A DNA stretch of 34,742 bases. It comes from Oscillatoriales cyanobacterium (GTDB taxonomy: Bacteria; Cyanobacteriota; Cyanobacteriia; Cyanobacteriales; Laspinemataceae). The notes under the pieces are model-generated. The model was given only the letters and a program-made list of their open reading frames with translations, did no database searches and was not told where the DNA came from. Both the position numbers and the translations under genes were made by a program. Shown here in pieces: positions 7,866-16,060 of this stretch. The first letter of the stretch is position 1. Every line of letters starts with the position of its first letter. The stretch spans positions 1-34,742 of the forward strand of contig JAABRM010000072.1 in NCBI GenBank assembly GCA_011390955.1, read 5' to 3'.

Positions 7866-9041
7866 ATGTTTGACTTACTCGATCGCCAAATTACCCATTA
7901 TCAAAAAGCCCTGCTGATTAAGCCCGATAACCCTAAAGTTTACTATCACTTAGGAGAGATATGGGAAAAGTTAGAACAGTGGGAAAAGGCGATCGCTTGT
8001 TATCTACAAGTAATTTCTTTGTACAGAGAAACCAGTCAAATTAAGGATATTTTTGCTAAAGCTTATATCCAATTAATCGAGATTAGAGAAAAATGTCCGA
8101 TCGACCAAGCAATTCGGATATACCGTAAATTCGTTGATAAGTACCCGGATTTTTTAATTGCCCATGTTGGCTTGGGAGACTTATTGACTCAACAAGGAAG
8201 CTTAGAAGCGGCTATATATTCTTACAAAAATACAAGTTATCAGCAGCTTTTAGGTTCCCATCCTGAGTTTGTCAAAAATTATTGGCATCCCCAGAATCCC
8301 CGTCAACCCCATTTCTTAATTATTGGCATTGGTAAAGGCGGAACCAGTTCGCTCTATCATTACCTGGTAAAGCATCCGCAAATTTTGCCAGCGATTAAAA
8401 AAGAAACATTGTTTTTCACCGAAAACATCTCTCAAGGATTAGACTGGTATTTAGCACATTTCCCACCAATTCCTAAAGGCGCTGATGTTTTCACTGGAGA
8501 AGCGACTCCTTGGTATCTAGTGAGTTTCGACGTTGAAAAACAAGTTGCTAAATTATTTCCTAACATCAAAATAATCACCCTGTTGAGAAATCCCGTATTT
8601 CGGTCATTTTCTCACTATCAAATGCAACGGAGACTGGGAAAAGAGCATCGGTCATTTGCTGAGGCAATTTCCTCGGAGATGGCAGCGATGAACAAGTTAT
8701 CGTCTCTGGGAAATCCCGATCGCAACTATTGGCAGACAGAAAAAGGTTGTTTATTGTTTAGCCTATACGTTTACTTTATTGAAAAATGGATGGCTGTATT
8801 TCCCTGGGAACAGTTTTTAATTTTAAAGAGTGAAGACTTTTATGCCAATCCAGCAGCCACCCTGACCCAAGTTTTTGAGTTTTTGGGAGTGCCGGATTAT
8901 CCCCTACCAGAATATCCAAATTATAATCCGGGATCGTACAATCCCATCAGTGATGATTTGCGGCAGACTTTAGCCGATTTTTTCCGACCCCACAATCAGA
9001 AGTTAGAGGAATATTTGGGGATGAAATTTGATTGGGATTAA
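7866..9041 (+). CDS. TPR-sulfotransferase fusion protein
   Basis: 391 residues with ATG at 7866. Residues ~1-125 are degenerate TPRs (HYQKALLIKPDNPKVYYHLG, AIACYLQVISLYRE). From ~148 a sulfotransferase domain follows: FLIIGIGKGGTSSLYHYL holds the 5'-phosphosulfate loop of PAPS-dependent enzymes (IGKGGTSS 155-162), and LLRNPVFRSFSHY (239-251) is the 3'-phosphate-binding segment. The C-terminal LILKSEDFYANPAATLTQVF and FEFLGVPDYPLPEYP are also typical. It would transfer sulfate from PAPS to a glycan or related acceptor; the acceptor is unknown. A paralogue with the same architecture lies at 20271-21563. The stop codon sits inside a 31-base direct repeat. Confidence 0.9.
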   Translation: MFDLLDRQITHYQKALLIKPDNPKVYYHLGEIWEKLEQWEKAIACYLQVISLYRETSQIKDIFAKAYIQLIEIREKCPIDQAIRIYRKFVDKYPDFLIAHVGLGDLLTQQGSLEAAIYSYKNTSYQQLLGSHPEFVKNYWHPQNPRQPHFLIIGIGKGGTSSLYHYLVKHPQILPAIKKETLFFTENISQGLDWYLAHFPPIPKGADVFTGEATPWYLVSFDVEKQVAKLFPNIKIITLLRNPVFRSFSHYQMQRRLGKEHRSFAEAISSEMAAMNKLSSLGNPDRNYWQTEKGCLLFSLYVYFIEKWMAVFPWEQFLILKSEDFYANPAATLTQVFEFLGVPDYPLPEYPNYNPGSYNPISDDLRQTLADFFRPHNQKLEEYLGMKFDWD

Positions 9042-9189
9042 TAGTAGGGTGGGCATTGCCCACCACCCGTGGATTTTTTCTCGTTTCTCGTTTTCTCGTT
9101 TTTCTCGTTTTCTCGTTCCCAGGGTTTCTCGTTCTTTCTCGTTCCTAGGCGGAGCCTAGGGATTAATAGTAGGGTGGGCATTGCCCACC
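9034..9189. repeat. 31-bp direct repeats containing REP, flanking a TTTCTCG simple repeat
   Basis: The same 31 bases, beginning GGGATTAATAGTAGGGTGGG, occur at 9034-9064 and 9159-9189. The first copy contains the last codon and TAA stop of the sulfotransferase gene. Between them lie many irregular CTCGTTT/CTCGTTC units (about 9074-9145) and an inverted CCTAGGC/GCCTAGG pair. The arrangement looks like a duplication created by insertion of the simple repeat. Confidence 0.75.
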
Positions 9190-9257
9190 CCGGGGAACGA
9201 GGTTAGTGTAAATTGAATTGAAAGCAAATTTCGATGATTCTGGATATCCCAGACCTT

Positions 9258-9623
9258 TTATTCACTTAAAGGCAAATATTCAATTCGGTCTTGATATTCA
9301 TTCGGGAAAGAAGCTTCAGCAATGATGATTAGCTCTGTTAGTGTTTCACCAATATTGCTGGATGGATCGATGACAAAAATACCCGGTATATGTCGTCCTT
9401 CTTTAAAATGGTCTGCTAAATGTTTGGGCATAGATTTACGATTGTTTGTGACTAAGATAAAATTATGAGTCTCACACCAAATTAAAATGTCTGGGTCAAG
9501 GGTTCCTTTAGGAGGAGCATCTGGGTCGCCAATCATTCTGACAACTAGATCGGGTGCTTGACGCATTAATTGACTTCGGTAAAGGGAGGCAATATGCTCG
9601 TCTAATAAATATTGAATCGTCAT
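9258..9623 (-). CDS. DUF5615 PIN-like protein (probable toxin)
   Basis: 121 residues with ATG at 9621-9623. It begins MTIQYLLDEHIASLYRSQL, has a central DPDILIWCETHNFILVTNNR block and ends with a helix and strand, the layout of DUF5615 PIN-like proteins. The acidic residues D8/E9, D44 and the TNNR segment are consistent with a PIN-type metal site. The gene starts 6 bases after the DUF433 gene ends, so the pair is co-transcribed. DUF5615/DUF433 neighbours are a recurrent toxin-antitoxin-like pair; RNase activity is inferred, not shown. Confidence 0.85.
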   Translation of the reverse strand: MTIQYLLDEHIASLYRSQLMRQAPDLVVRMIGDPDAPPKGTLDPDILIWCETHNFILVTNNRKSMPKHLADHFKEGRHIPGIFVIDPSSNIGETLTELIIIAEASFPNEYQDRIEYLPLSE

Positions 9624-9629
9624 AGTTTA

Positions 9630-9989
9630 TCAATTTATTATGCCAGCGATCGCAGATTCAGAAGATTCTGGCTGAACTTTTGTTTTTACTTTCATTTTGC
9701 GAAATCTTTGCCGTGCCGGAGAAGGATTTTGTTTTTGCTCTTCTCGTTGTTGACGACAAAACTCTAGCCAGTCAGCTAAGTACGCAGTCACCTCTTCTTT
9801 GTTATGTAGATAGTAGAGGATGGTGGCATAAACATCTTCTAAGGTAATGGTTTCAAATTGTTGAGCAATTTCTTCAGGAGTTTTTGCCCGGTAAATGTAC
9901 TCGTAAAGAACGCTTTCGATGCCAATGCGACTGCCTTTGATGCGGATATCATCAGCAGCAATAAAGTTGAAGTAGTCTTGGATTTGCAT
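9630..9989 (-). CDS. DUF433 domain protein (probable antitoxin)
   Basis: 119 residues with ATG at 9987-9989. The segment DDIRIKGSRIGIESVLYEYI, then KTPEEIAQQFETITLEDVYATILYYL, is a clear DUF433 helix-turn-helix-like domain. A basic, low-complexity tail (RQRFRKMKVKTKVQPE) follows. DUF433 proteins are the usual partner of DUF5615 PIN-like proteins and are thought to bind DNA and neutralise the toxin. It is the first gene of the two-gene unit. Confidence 0.87.
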   Translation of the reverse strand: MQIQDYFNFIAADDIRIKGSRIGIESVLYEYIYRAKTPEEIAQQFETITLEDVYATILYYLHNKEEVTAYLADWLEFCRQQREEQKQNPSPARQRFRKMKVKTKVQPESSESAIAGIIN

Positions 9990-10028
9990 AGCAATTTTTT
10001 TTGACTCAGTGTTTCTATCTTATATCAA

Positions 10029-10237
10029 TAGGACTTACGCATCGAATCTACGGATAAGGTGGGCAATGCCCACCGCAATGCCCACCTTACTTATACTACC
10101 GAATTTATGGATCGGTGCGTTACGGCTGGATTTTCAATTAATTTGTAACAGTTTAAGACTTATTGCCAGCCTAACACACCCTACCCGTGGATTTAATGCT
10201 TTTGCAATAGCTACCTGTAGGGTGGGCAATGCCCACC
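10029..10237. repeat. Cluster of MITE and REP fragments
   Basis: AGGACTTACGCA at about 10029-10040 matches the inverted terminus of the MITE at 1813. GTGGGCAATGCCCACC follows near 10058-10074 with a second half copy. A right-half relic of the GGTAGGGTGTGTTAGGCG element spans ~10114-10185 (GGTGCGTTACGGCT ... CCTAACACACCCTACC). A further REP lies at 10217-10237. No gene is supported between 9990 and 10247. Confidence 0.65.
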
Positions 10238-10247
10238 ACCCGTGAAT

Positions 10248-12623
10248 TTAGTGCTTTGGCAATCCCGCTTGTAGGGCGTCAAGTTCGTCTTGGGTTTGCA
10301 ATGCGGTTTGCATCCAAGCTTGGGATTGGGAGGCAAAAATTTTCGCTTGAGTTTGATTTTGCTGAAGTTGCCAAATTTGGTTTTTATTTTGCATTTCTGA
10401 CTGGCAAAGTTGCTCGACACAAGTTAGCAAGAGATGGAGTTGGCGTTGAGTCCATCGGGATACGTCGATTTGCGAGATATATTGACGCAAGTAATATCGT
10501 TCTTTGGGCAAGCTTTCTGGGCGAATCATCTGGGCAGAATCGGGGTCAGAAAGATAGAGAGGATAAGGATAGTAAGCAATTTCTTGACCTGTGGCGATCG
10601 CCGCTGCTAAAATCTGCCAATTTAACCCCAGTAAATTCCGCACTTCGCAATAGGGAAACTCCCGCAACCACTCCACTGTAAATAAGGCGCACAAATCCTG
10701 GGTTTGATTAAATTCCAGTAGTTTGAGTAACGAATTATCATGGCAGTTGATTACTTGCAAATCTTGCCAATCTTGCAAATTTTGGCCTAATTTTATGTCC
10801 GCACAAACCACCGCGATCGCATCTGATTCTCCCGCAGCTTTGACTAACTTTTCTACCATGGTGGGCAGGGCAATGCGATCGCTGGCTAATTGCAAGAAAT
10901 AGTCTCCCGTTGCCAGTTGAACTAACTGATTATAGGCGGTTCCCAAACTTTGATTGTTAGAGGCGATAAACTGATAATTGGGATACTGAGTTTTGGCTTG
11001 GGCGATCGCCTCTGGAATGGGTTCGCTGGCTGGAAGTTGGTAGAGAACAATGACTTCCAAGTTGTCATAAGTTTGTCCGGTCAAACTTTCCAGACAATCT
11101 AAGATTTTTTCCCCATCGGCAAAGCAAGTGACTCCGACGGTGACGCGGGAATTTTGGGGCGGTTGGGGGGCAGATTTAATGAAGGCTTCACTCATAGATT
11201 CAAGTCGGCGATCGAGTAATGTTTGATTGGTTTTTTCTAAGCAGGGGCGATCGGGAATCGCCGGATTTTCGGGACGCGCTGAAATAGCTGCAATAATAGA
11301 TTCAGCCAGAGATTGTGTATCGGTTGGTTGAAACCAGCGTACCCCGTCAGTTCGGGAAATTAAATTTAAAGTTTCGCGAAATCCTCCGGTATCTGAGACT
11401 ACTAAACTTACGGGTGACACTCCCATTTCTAAGGCGGCATTGGGAAAGTTTTCTTGCCAACTGCACAGGCAAACAATTGGGTTTGGTAGCTGACTGACGA
11501 GTTCGATAGCTTGTTGACTGGATAACTCCGGTAAAATTCGATAAGCATAGTTTCCTTTTAATGCGCGATCGAGATATTCCTGACTATCCCAGCCTTTCAA
11601 TTTAGTCGATTCCAACTGGACAATTTTACCGAGAAAAATTATCTCCAGTTTTTCAGAAATATTCGGGTCAAGGAACTGGATTGCTTCCACAAAAGTACAG
11701 AGTCCTTTTCTTTCCTCCAATCGACCGAAAAATCCTAACGGAATTTTTTGATAATTCAAAATATCTCTGACATCATTAAGAGTCGATACCCTGTCTCCCC
11801 CCTTATTAAGGGGGGCTTGGGGGGGATCCAAACGGGGGGAGTTTTTACCGGCTAAGTTTACAATCGGAATAAAATAAGGCAAATGAACTGCATGGGATGT
11901 TTTCCAGCCATAACTTTCTACCTTAGATTTGAGAAAGTGGGAGGGAAAATAAGTCACATCAGCATTTTCATAAGAATATTGCTCATAATGATACGCTTGC
12001 CAAAACCAATGGGGATGATCCACTGCATATCGATGATTGGTTTCTCGCAACCATTCAAACCCACCATGATCGGTAACTCCGATCGGACAACGATTAGGCA
12101 CAACCCCGGATTTTTTTGCCTGAATGGTGCGATACCCGAATCCCCAAATTGCCGGAAATTCCACATAAACCACTGCCTCTGGGAAACTAGCTAAAATAGC
12201 CTGAGTAAAGAACAAACAGCAAAAACTTTCATAGTCAAACCATTGGGCGATCGCCTGTTTTTTACTTTGGGCTAAAATAGCGCGGTGAATGGGCTGAAGA
12301 TTTAATACCTTATCCACTTCTCCCGTAGAAAAAATATGCTGAAGATTGGGTACTTGAGATTTTCCCCCAAACTCGGTGTCATTCTGGCAAAGTAACAGGA
12401 TAATAGACCAACCATCGGCGGCTAAATGTTGGCTTAATGCCTGATAATAAGTACCAATGCCACCATTGCGATAAAATCCCTCAAATTCGCTAGTGGCTAG
12501 AATGGCTACTTTTTGGGTAGAAGCATTGAATTTTGCGTGCAATTGAGGTTGAAAATGGACTTGAGAATAGTCAGGAGACAGGATATGGGTGAGTAAGTCT
12601 TTCATATCGTTACGAACATTCAT
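10248..12623 (-). CDS. Two-domain glycosyltransferase (GT4 + GT2)
   Basis: 791 residues from ATG at 12621-12623. The frame stays open to 12677, but that extension runs into repeat DNA. Residues ~35-470 are a GT-B family 4 glycosyltransferase: SEFEGFYRNGGIGTYYQAL near the N-terminus, FFGRLEERKG as the nucleotide-sugar domain entry, and ENFPNAALEMG with the E-x7-E motif (E391, E399). Residues ~492-680 resemble a GT-A family 2 domain: RVTVGVTCFADGEKILDCLE, SLTGQTYDNLEVIVLYQ and GDYFLQLASDR in the position of the metal-binding motif; the canonical DxD is degenerate here. A coiled, Gln-rich tail ends the protein. A 20-residue insertion (APLNKGGDR) is repeat-derived. Likely cytoplasmic, in glycan assembly; sugars unknown. 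Confidence 0.87.
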   Translation of the reverse strand: MNVRNDMKDLLTHILSPDYSQVHFQPQLHAKFNASTQKVAILATSEFEGFYRNGGIGTYYQALSQHLAADGWSIILLLCQNDTEFGGKSQVPNLQHIFSTGEVDKVLNLQPIHRAILAQSKKQAIAQWFDYESFCCLFFTQAILASFPEAVVYVEFPAIWGFGYRTIQAKKSGVVPNRCPIGVTDHGGFEWLRETNHRYAVDHPHWFWQAYHYEQYSYENADVTYFPSHFLKSKVESYGWKTSHAVHLPYFIPIVNLAGKNSPRLDPPQAPLNKGGDRVSTLNDVRDILNYQKIPLGFFGRLEERKGLCTFVEAIQFLDPNISEKLEIIFLGKIVQLESTKLKGWDSQEYLDRALKGNYAYRILPELSSQQAIELVSQLPNPIVCLCSWQENFPNAALEMGVSPVSLVVSDTGGFRETLNLISRTDGVRWFQPTDTQSLAESIIAAISARPENPAIPDRPCLEKTNQTLLDRRLESMSEAFIKSAPQPPQNSRVTVGVTCFADGEKILDCLESLTGQTYDNLEVIVLYQLPASEPIPEAIAQAKTQYPNYQFIASNNQSLGTAYNQLVQLATGDYFLQLASDRIALPTMVEKLVKAAGESDAIAVVCADIKLGQNLQDWQDLQVINCHDNSLLKLLEFNQTQDLCALFTVEWLREFPYCEVRNLLGLNWQILAAAIATGQEIAYYPYPLYLSDPDSAQMIRPESLPKERYYLRQYISQIDVSRWTQRQLHLLLTCVEQLCQSEMQNKNQIWQLQQNQTQAKIFASQSQAWMQTALQTQDELDALQAGLPKH
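11781..11840. repeat. In-frame palindromic repeat insertion in the GT4-GT2 gene
   Basis: CCCCCCTTATTAAGGGGGGC plus a G/C-rich flank lies inside the coding sequence and is translated as PRLDPPQAPLNKGGDR. The paralogous protein (12749-15169) lacks these ~20 residues at the matching place, between the two Rossmann domains of GT4. The insertion is therefore visible by comparison and sits in a linker. Confidence 0.8.
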
Positions 12624-12652
12624 TACATAACACAAATTTCCAATAATCTTGC

Positions 12653-12753
12653 GTAGGGACACGGCAATGCAGGACACGGCAATGCCGTGTCCCTACCGTT
12701 ACTTACGCATTACCTATATATATTGTAGGGGTGATTCGCGAATCACCCCTACA
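12653..12753. repeat. Two GTAG-type palindromes between the large glycosyltransferase genes
   Basis: GTAGGGACACGGCAATGC with a nested duplicate and its inverted partner ending in GTGTCCCTAC occupies 12653-12694. A perfect 30-base palindrome with centre TTCGCGAA and arms TGTAGGGGTGA/TCACCCCTACA occupies 12724-12753. The second overlaps the stop codon (12749-12751) of the GT4-methyltransferase gene. Confidence 0.8.
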
Positions 12754-15169
12754 TGGTTCTCCGGGATATCTCTTCTGCCGCTAGAGGAATTTCGCCAACA
12801 TTGCCAAACATTTCTCTAGCTTTAATCAATTCCTGTTTAGCTTGGTCTATATCTCCTAAATAAATAAAAGCCATCACTTTAGCCGCCGCAATATTCGGAC
12901 GTAATTTATCGTGACAAATTTGCAACGAGTAGGCAAAAGCCTGATGCACATCTTCCGTAGAAAATATACTAAACGGCGGATTTAAATCTAAAATTAAAGT
13001 ATCCTTGGGTAAGGGCTTAACATATTGAAACACTGCCGCTTGGTAGAGATTGCAATAATGTTTGAAGTATGGCCTCAGTTTGTAAATCAACAGATGGATC
13101 CAAGCCGTGGCATAATGAGCGAAATCATTATAATGAACTAAAGAAGTCATCGGCATTAGATGGGGATAAAAATTTAAGAAAATGCTTTTGGTCAGTTCCC
13201 AGCTTTTCATCGCATCCACAAATAAATATTCGATCGCCCCACCGTTCCAACCAATCTCCGTCACATCTCCCGGATAAACTTTTATCGAGTGACTCCAGGG
13301 GCTAATTCTGCGAGTAAATTCATCTAAAAAGCTATCTCCCGGTTGATATTGACCTTCCAGAGAAGTCCCTTTTACCGTTCGTTCCATATATGGATGCCAA
13401 GTAAATAAGTCATAAGCGTGAATCCGTTTATATTTCAGGGCAACCTGACGATTTCTTTCTAATCCCTTAGCCAGAGAAATAGTTGCCGACCCTAACCAAC
13501 ATCCTAAATCAATGATTTCCCCTTGACCGGAATAAATATTTTCGCCATAATCTTGCAAGAAAATCTGCTCTTGATCTGAGGTCATCCCCAATAACCGAGA
13601 ATAGGATTCTGGGCTAGATAGCTGCTGTTTAGTGACAGTTCCTTGAGTAAAAGCTTGTTTCATATACTCTAGCCGTTGGTTCAGCAAAGATTGATTCACT
13701 GCTGCCAAAAACTCTGGTTTAGCAACAACGGGAATTTCAGGATAAACCTCGATCGCATTAGCAATTTCTGCTGCTAGAGATTGGGAGTTTCCCGATTCAA
13801 ACCATCGCACCTTATCCGATCCGGTTCCCCCCTTATTTATCCCCCTCCCGTCCCCCTTTATCCCCCTCCCGTCCCCCTTTGAAAGGGGGAAGCCAGCGGA
13901 ATAATTTTTTGTTGTCCGGGGGGTTAGGGGGGATCGCCCAATTAAGTTTAAGGTTTCTCGAAAGCCTCCAGTATCTGAGACCACCAAACTCACGGGTAAT
14001 TGTCCCATTTCTAAGGCACTATTGGGAAAGTTTTCTTGGGGACTGGTCAGGCAAACAATTGCCGGGGCTAATTCTTGCACCAGGGCGATCGCTTCCTGGC
14101 TAAATAAGTCCGAGATGATGGTATAATTAAATTTATTATTAAGTTGTTGCTCGATATATTGTTGACTGTCCTGTTTATCGAGTTTCGGGGCATGAAGGGT
14201 GACAGTTTTCCCTAAAAATAACAGGTAAAGTTGCTGGCTAATTTCCTCATCGGCAAATTGCTGGGTAATATGCGCGATCGCCTCCAAAAACGTCAGCAGT
14301 CCTTTCCGTTCTTCCAAGCGACCAAAAAAGACGATCGGGATTTGTTGCCGTTTAAGATTCAAACCAACCCGGTCTAACATCGGTCGTTTTTTATCCAAAA
14401 GTGGCGCGATCGTAAAACAGTAGGGCAAATGAATGGCATGGGTCATGTTCCAGCCATAACTTTTCACTTTTTCCGCCATAAACCAAGACAGGAAAAAGGC
14501 TAAATCGGCATTTTCAAAAGAATATTGCTCGTAGCTATACACCTTTTGATACCAATCCCAGGCGGGATATAAGCTATATTTTTCATGGGCTTCATTTAAC
14601 CACTCTTGACCGCTGTGCATCGTCACCGCTGTCACGCAATTTTTTCTCAACAAACCCGCACGTTTGGCTTGAATTGTCCGATATCCCAGTCCGCACAAAT
14701 CGGGAAATTCCACATAAATAGGAGACTGGCTAAAATGATTGGCGATCGCCTGGACAAAAAACAGAATTCGATAACTTTCTGACTCCACCCATTCCCATTG
14801 CTGAAACCCCGATAAAATCCCTTGGTGAATCTGCTGTAACTGCAAAATCTTTTCCGCTTCATGGGTAGAAAAAATATGGCGAACCGGGGCAACCGTAGAT
14901 TCTCCCTGAAACTCTTTTTCCGTTTTACAGAGAATTAAAATAATATATGCCCCTTCACTGGATAATTTTTCGCTCAAGGTTTTATAATAAGTGCCAATGC
15001 CGCCATTCTTGAAAATACCTTCATATTCTGAAGTCACCAAAATCGCCACATTTTCCGGATCTGGTGATAATTTTTCATCGAAGGTTGCTTGAAAGCGGAC
15101 AGTAAACTCCTTCTCCCAATCCTTTGTCAAAATGTTTGTTTTCGCGAGCAATCTTTGCTGATTCATCAT
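12749..15169 (-). CDS. Glycosyltransferase (GT4) fused to SAM-dependent methyltransferase
   Basis: 806 residues with ATG at 15167-15169. Residues ~40-505 are a GT4 domain clearly paralogous to the neighbouring gene: SEYEGIFKNGGIGTYYKTL, VFFGRLEERKGLLTFLEAI, and ENFPNSALEMG with E379 and E387. Residues ~520-740 are a class I methyltransferase of TylF/MycF-like type: EIIDLGCWLGSATISLAKGL (SAM loop 554-560), then VKVYPGDVTEIGW and YLFVDAMKSWELTKSIF. A helical, TPR-like tail follows. The protein would add and methylate a sugar in one polypeptide; substrates are unknown. Residues 412-450 are a repeat-derived insertion absent from the paralogue. The TAG stop lies inside a REP palindrome. Confidence 0.88.
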   Translation of the reverse strand: MMNQQRLLAKTNILTKDWEKEFTVRFQATFDEKLSPDPENVAILVTSEYEGIFKNGGIGTYYKTLSEKLSSEGAYIILILCKTEKEFQGESTVAPVRHIFSTHEAEKILQLQQIHQGILSGFQQWEWVESESYRILFFVQAIANHFSQSPIYVEFPDLCGLGYRTIQAKRAGLLRKNCVTAVTMHSGQEWLNEAHEKYSLYPAWDWYQKVYSYEQYSFENADLAFFLSWFMAEKVKSYGWNMTHAIHLPYCFTIAPLLDKKRPMLDRVGLNLKRQQIPIVFFGRLEERKGLLTFLEAIAHITQQFADEEISQQLYLLFLGKTVTLHAPKLDKQDSQQYIEQQLNNKFNYTIISDLFSQEAIALVQELAPAIVCLTSPQENFPNSALEMGQLPVSLVVSDTGGFRETLNLIGRSPLTPRTTKNYSAGFPLSKGDGRGIKGDGRGINKGGTGSDKVRWFESGNSQSLAAEIANAIEVYPEIPVVAKPEFLAAVNQSLLNQRLEYMKQAFTQGTVTKQQLSSPESYSRLLGMTSDQEQIFLQDYGENIYSGQGEIIDLGCWLGSATISLAKGLERNRQVALKYKRIHAYDLFTWHPYMERTVKGTSLEGQYQPGDSFLDEFTRRISPWSHSIKVYPGDVTEIGWNGGAIEYLFVDAMKSWELTKSIFLNFYPHLMPMTSLVHYNDFAHYATAWIHLLIYKLRPYFKHYCNLYQAAVFQYVKPLPKDTLILDLNPPFSIFSTEDVHQAFAYSLQICHDKLRPNIAAAKVMAFIYLGDIDQAKQELIKAREMFGNVGEIPLAAEEISRRTM
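13820..13936. repeat. In-frame repeat insertion in the GT4-methyltransferase gene
   Basis: A G/C-homopolymer-rich block with duplicated CCCCTCCCGTCCCCCTTTAT units and a CCCCCTTTGAAAGGGGG palindrome. It encodes about 39 residues (FPLSKGDGRGIKGDGRGINK region) between RETLNLIGR and KVRWFE. The paralogue reads straight across from RETLNLISR to VRWFQ, so the block is an insertion. Confidence 0.85.
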
Positions 15170-15226
15170 TTATCCTATTCGGGTAGGGTGGGCAATGCCC
15201 ACTATCCACTATATATAATAGTATCC

Positions 15227-15415
15227 GGTAGGGTGTGTTAGGCGCTCCATTAATTATTAATCCAATTATAGATTTATAATAGCGCCGTAACGCACCAAAC
15301 ACATATAACCCAATCATGGTTGTCGGCGATTTCATAATAAAAACGGTGCGTTACGGCTCATAAGCAAGTCTAATTTTTGGGTACATAAATTATCCTTCGC
15401 CTAACACACCCTACC
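15227..15415. mobile_element. MITE-like element, 189 bp (copy A)
   Basis: Starts GGTAGGGTGTGTTAGGCG and ends with the inverted CGCCTAACACACCCTACC (the extra bases at the junction vary). The interior holds GCGCCGTAACGCACC and the inverted GGTGCGTTACGGC. No open frame of its own is convincing. Other full or partial copies are at 15534, 15984, 16839, 17761, 17842, 18218, 18560 and 21601. It is preceded by a REP at 15183-15202 and the linker CTATCCACTATATATAATAG. Confidence 0.85.
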
Positions 15416-15438
15416 GCTACTATTAGGGTAGAGTGTTA

Positions 15439-15736
15439 GTAGGGTGGGCATTGCCCACCATCCACTGTATATAATAGTATCCGGTAGGATATGTCTTGGC
15501 GATCGACTAACTATGAATCTAATCAGTGGTAGTGGTAGGGTGTGTTAGGCGCTTCATTAACTATGAATCCAATCATAGACTTATAATAGCGCCGTAACGC
15601 ACAAAACACATATAAACCCAACCAAATAAACCAATTATTTTTTCAGCTATTTTATGAGAAAAATGGTGCGTTACGGCTCAAATGTAAGTCTAATTTTTGG
15701 GGTAATAAAATTATGTTTCGCCTAACGCACCCTACC
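15439..15736. mobile_element. REP plus MITE-like element copies (copy B and a left-end fragment)
   Basis: A REP hairpin at 15439-15459 is followed by the CCACTGTATATAATAG linker, then a diverged left-end fragment (GGTAGGATATGTCTTGGCG, from 15483). A full copy of about 203 bases runs from 15534 (GGTAGGGTGTGTTAGGCG) to 15736 (CCTAACGCACCCTACC). The repeated left end suggests one copy landed in or next to another. Confidence 0.8.
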
Positions 15737-15759
15737 GCTACTATTAGGGTAGAGTGTTA

Positions 15760-16052
15760 GTAGGGTGGGCATTGCCAGCCCGCGACAGGAGTGATAAATT
15801 TGATGACGAAAAATGGTTATTTCATGTAGGGGCGCAATGCTTGCGCCCCCAACGCCAGGACATTTGACCAAGGCGGGAGGACATTTGACCAAGGCGGGAG
15901 GGCGCAAGCGTTGCGCCCCTACAAGTACACCTTGACAGGGGTAGGTGGGGCATTGCCCACCATCCACTATATATAATATCCGATAGGGTGTGTCTTGGCG
16001 CTAAATTAATTATTAATCCAATTATAGATTTATAATAGCGCCGCCGGGCACC
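15760..16052. repeat. REP cluster with a long interrupted palindrome and truncated MITE (copy C)
   Basis: GTAGGGGCGCAATGCTTGCG at 15826 pairs with CGCAAGCGTTGCGCCCCTAC ending at 15924. The loop holds two direct copies of GGACATTTGACCAAGGCGGG. A REP lies at about 15942-15962, then the CCATCCACTATATATAAT linker and the left half of the MITE (from ~15984 to about 16052), cut off next to the Uma2 gene. Confidence 0.75.
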
Positions 16053-16060
16053 ATGTTGCA

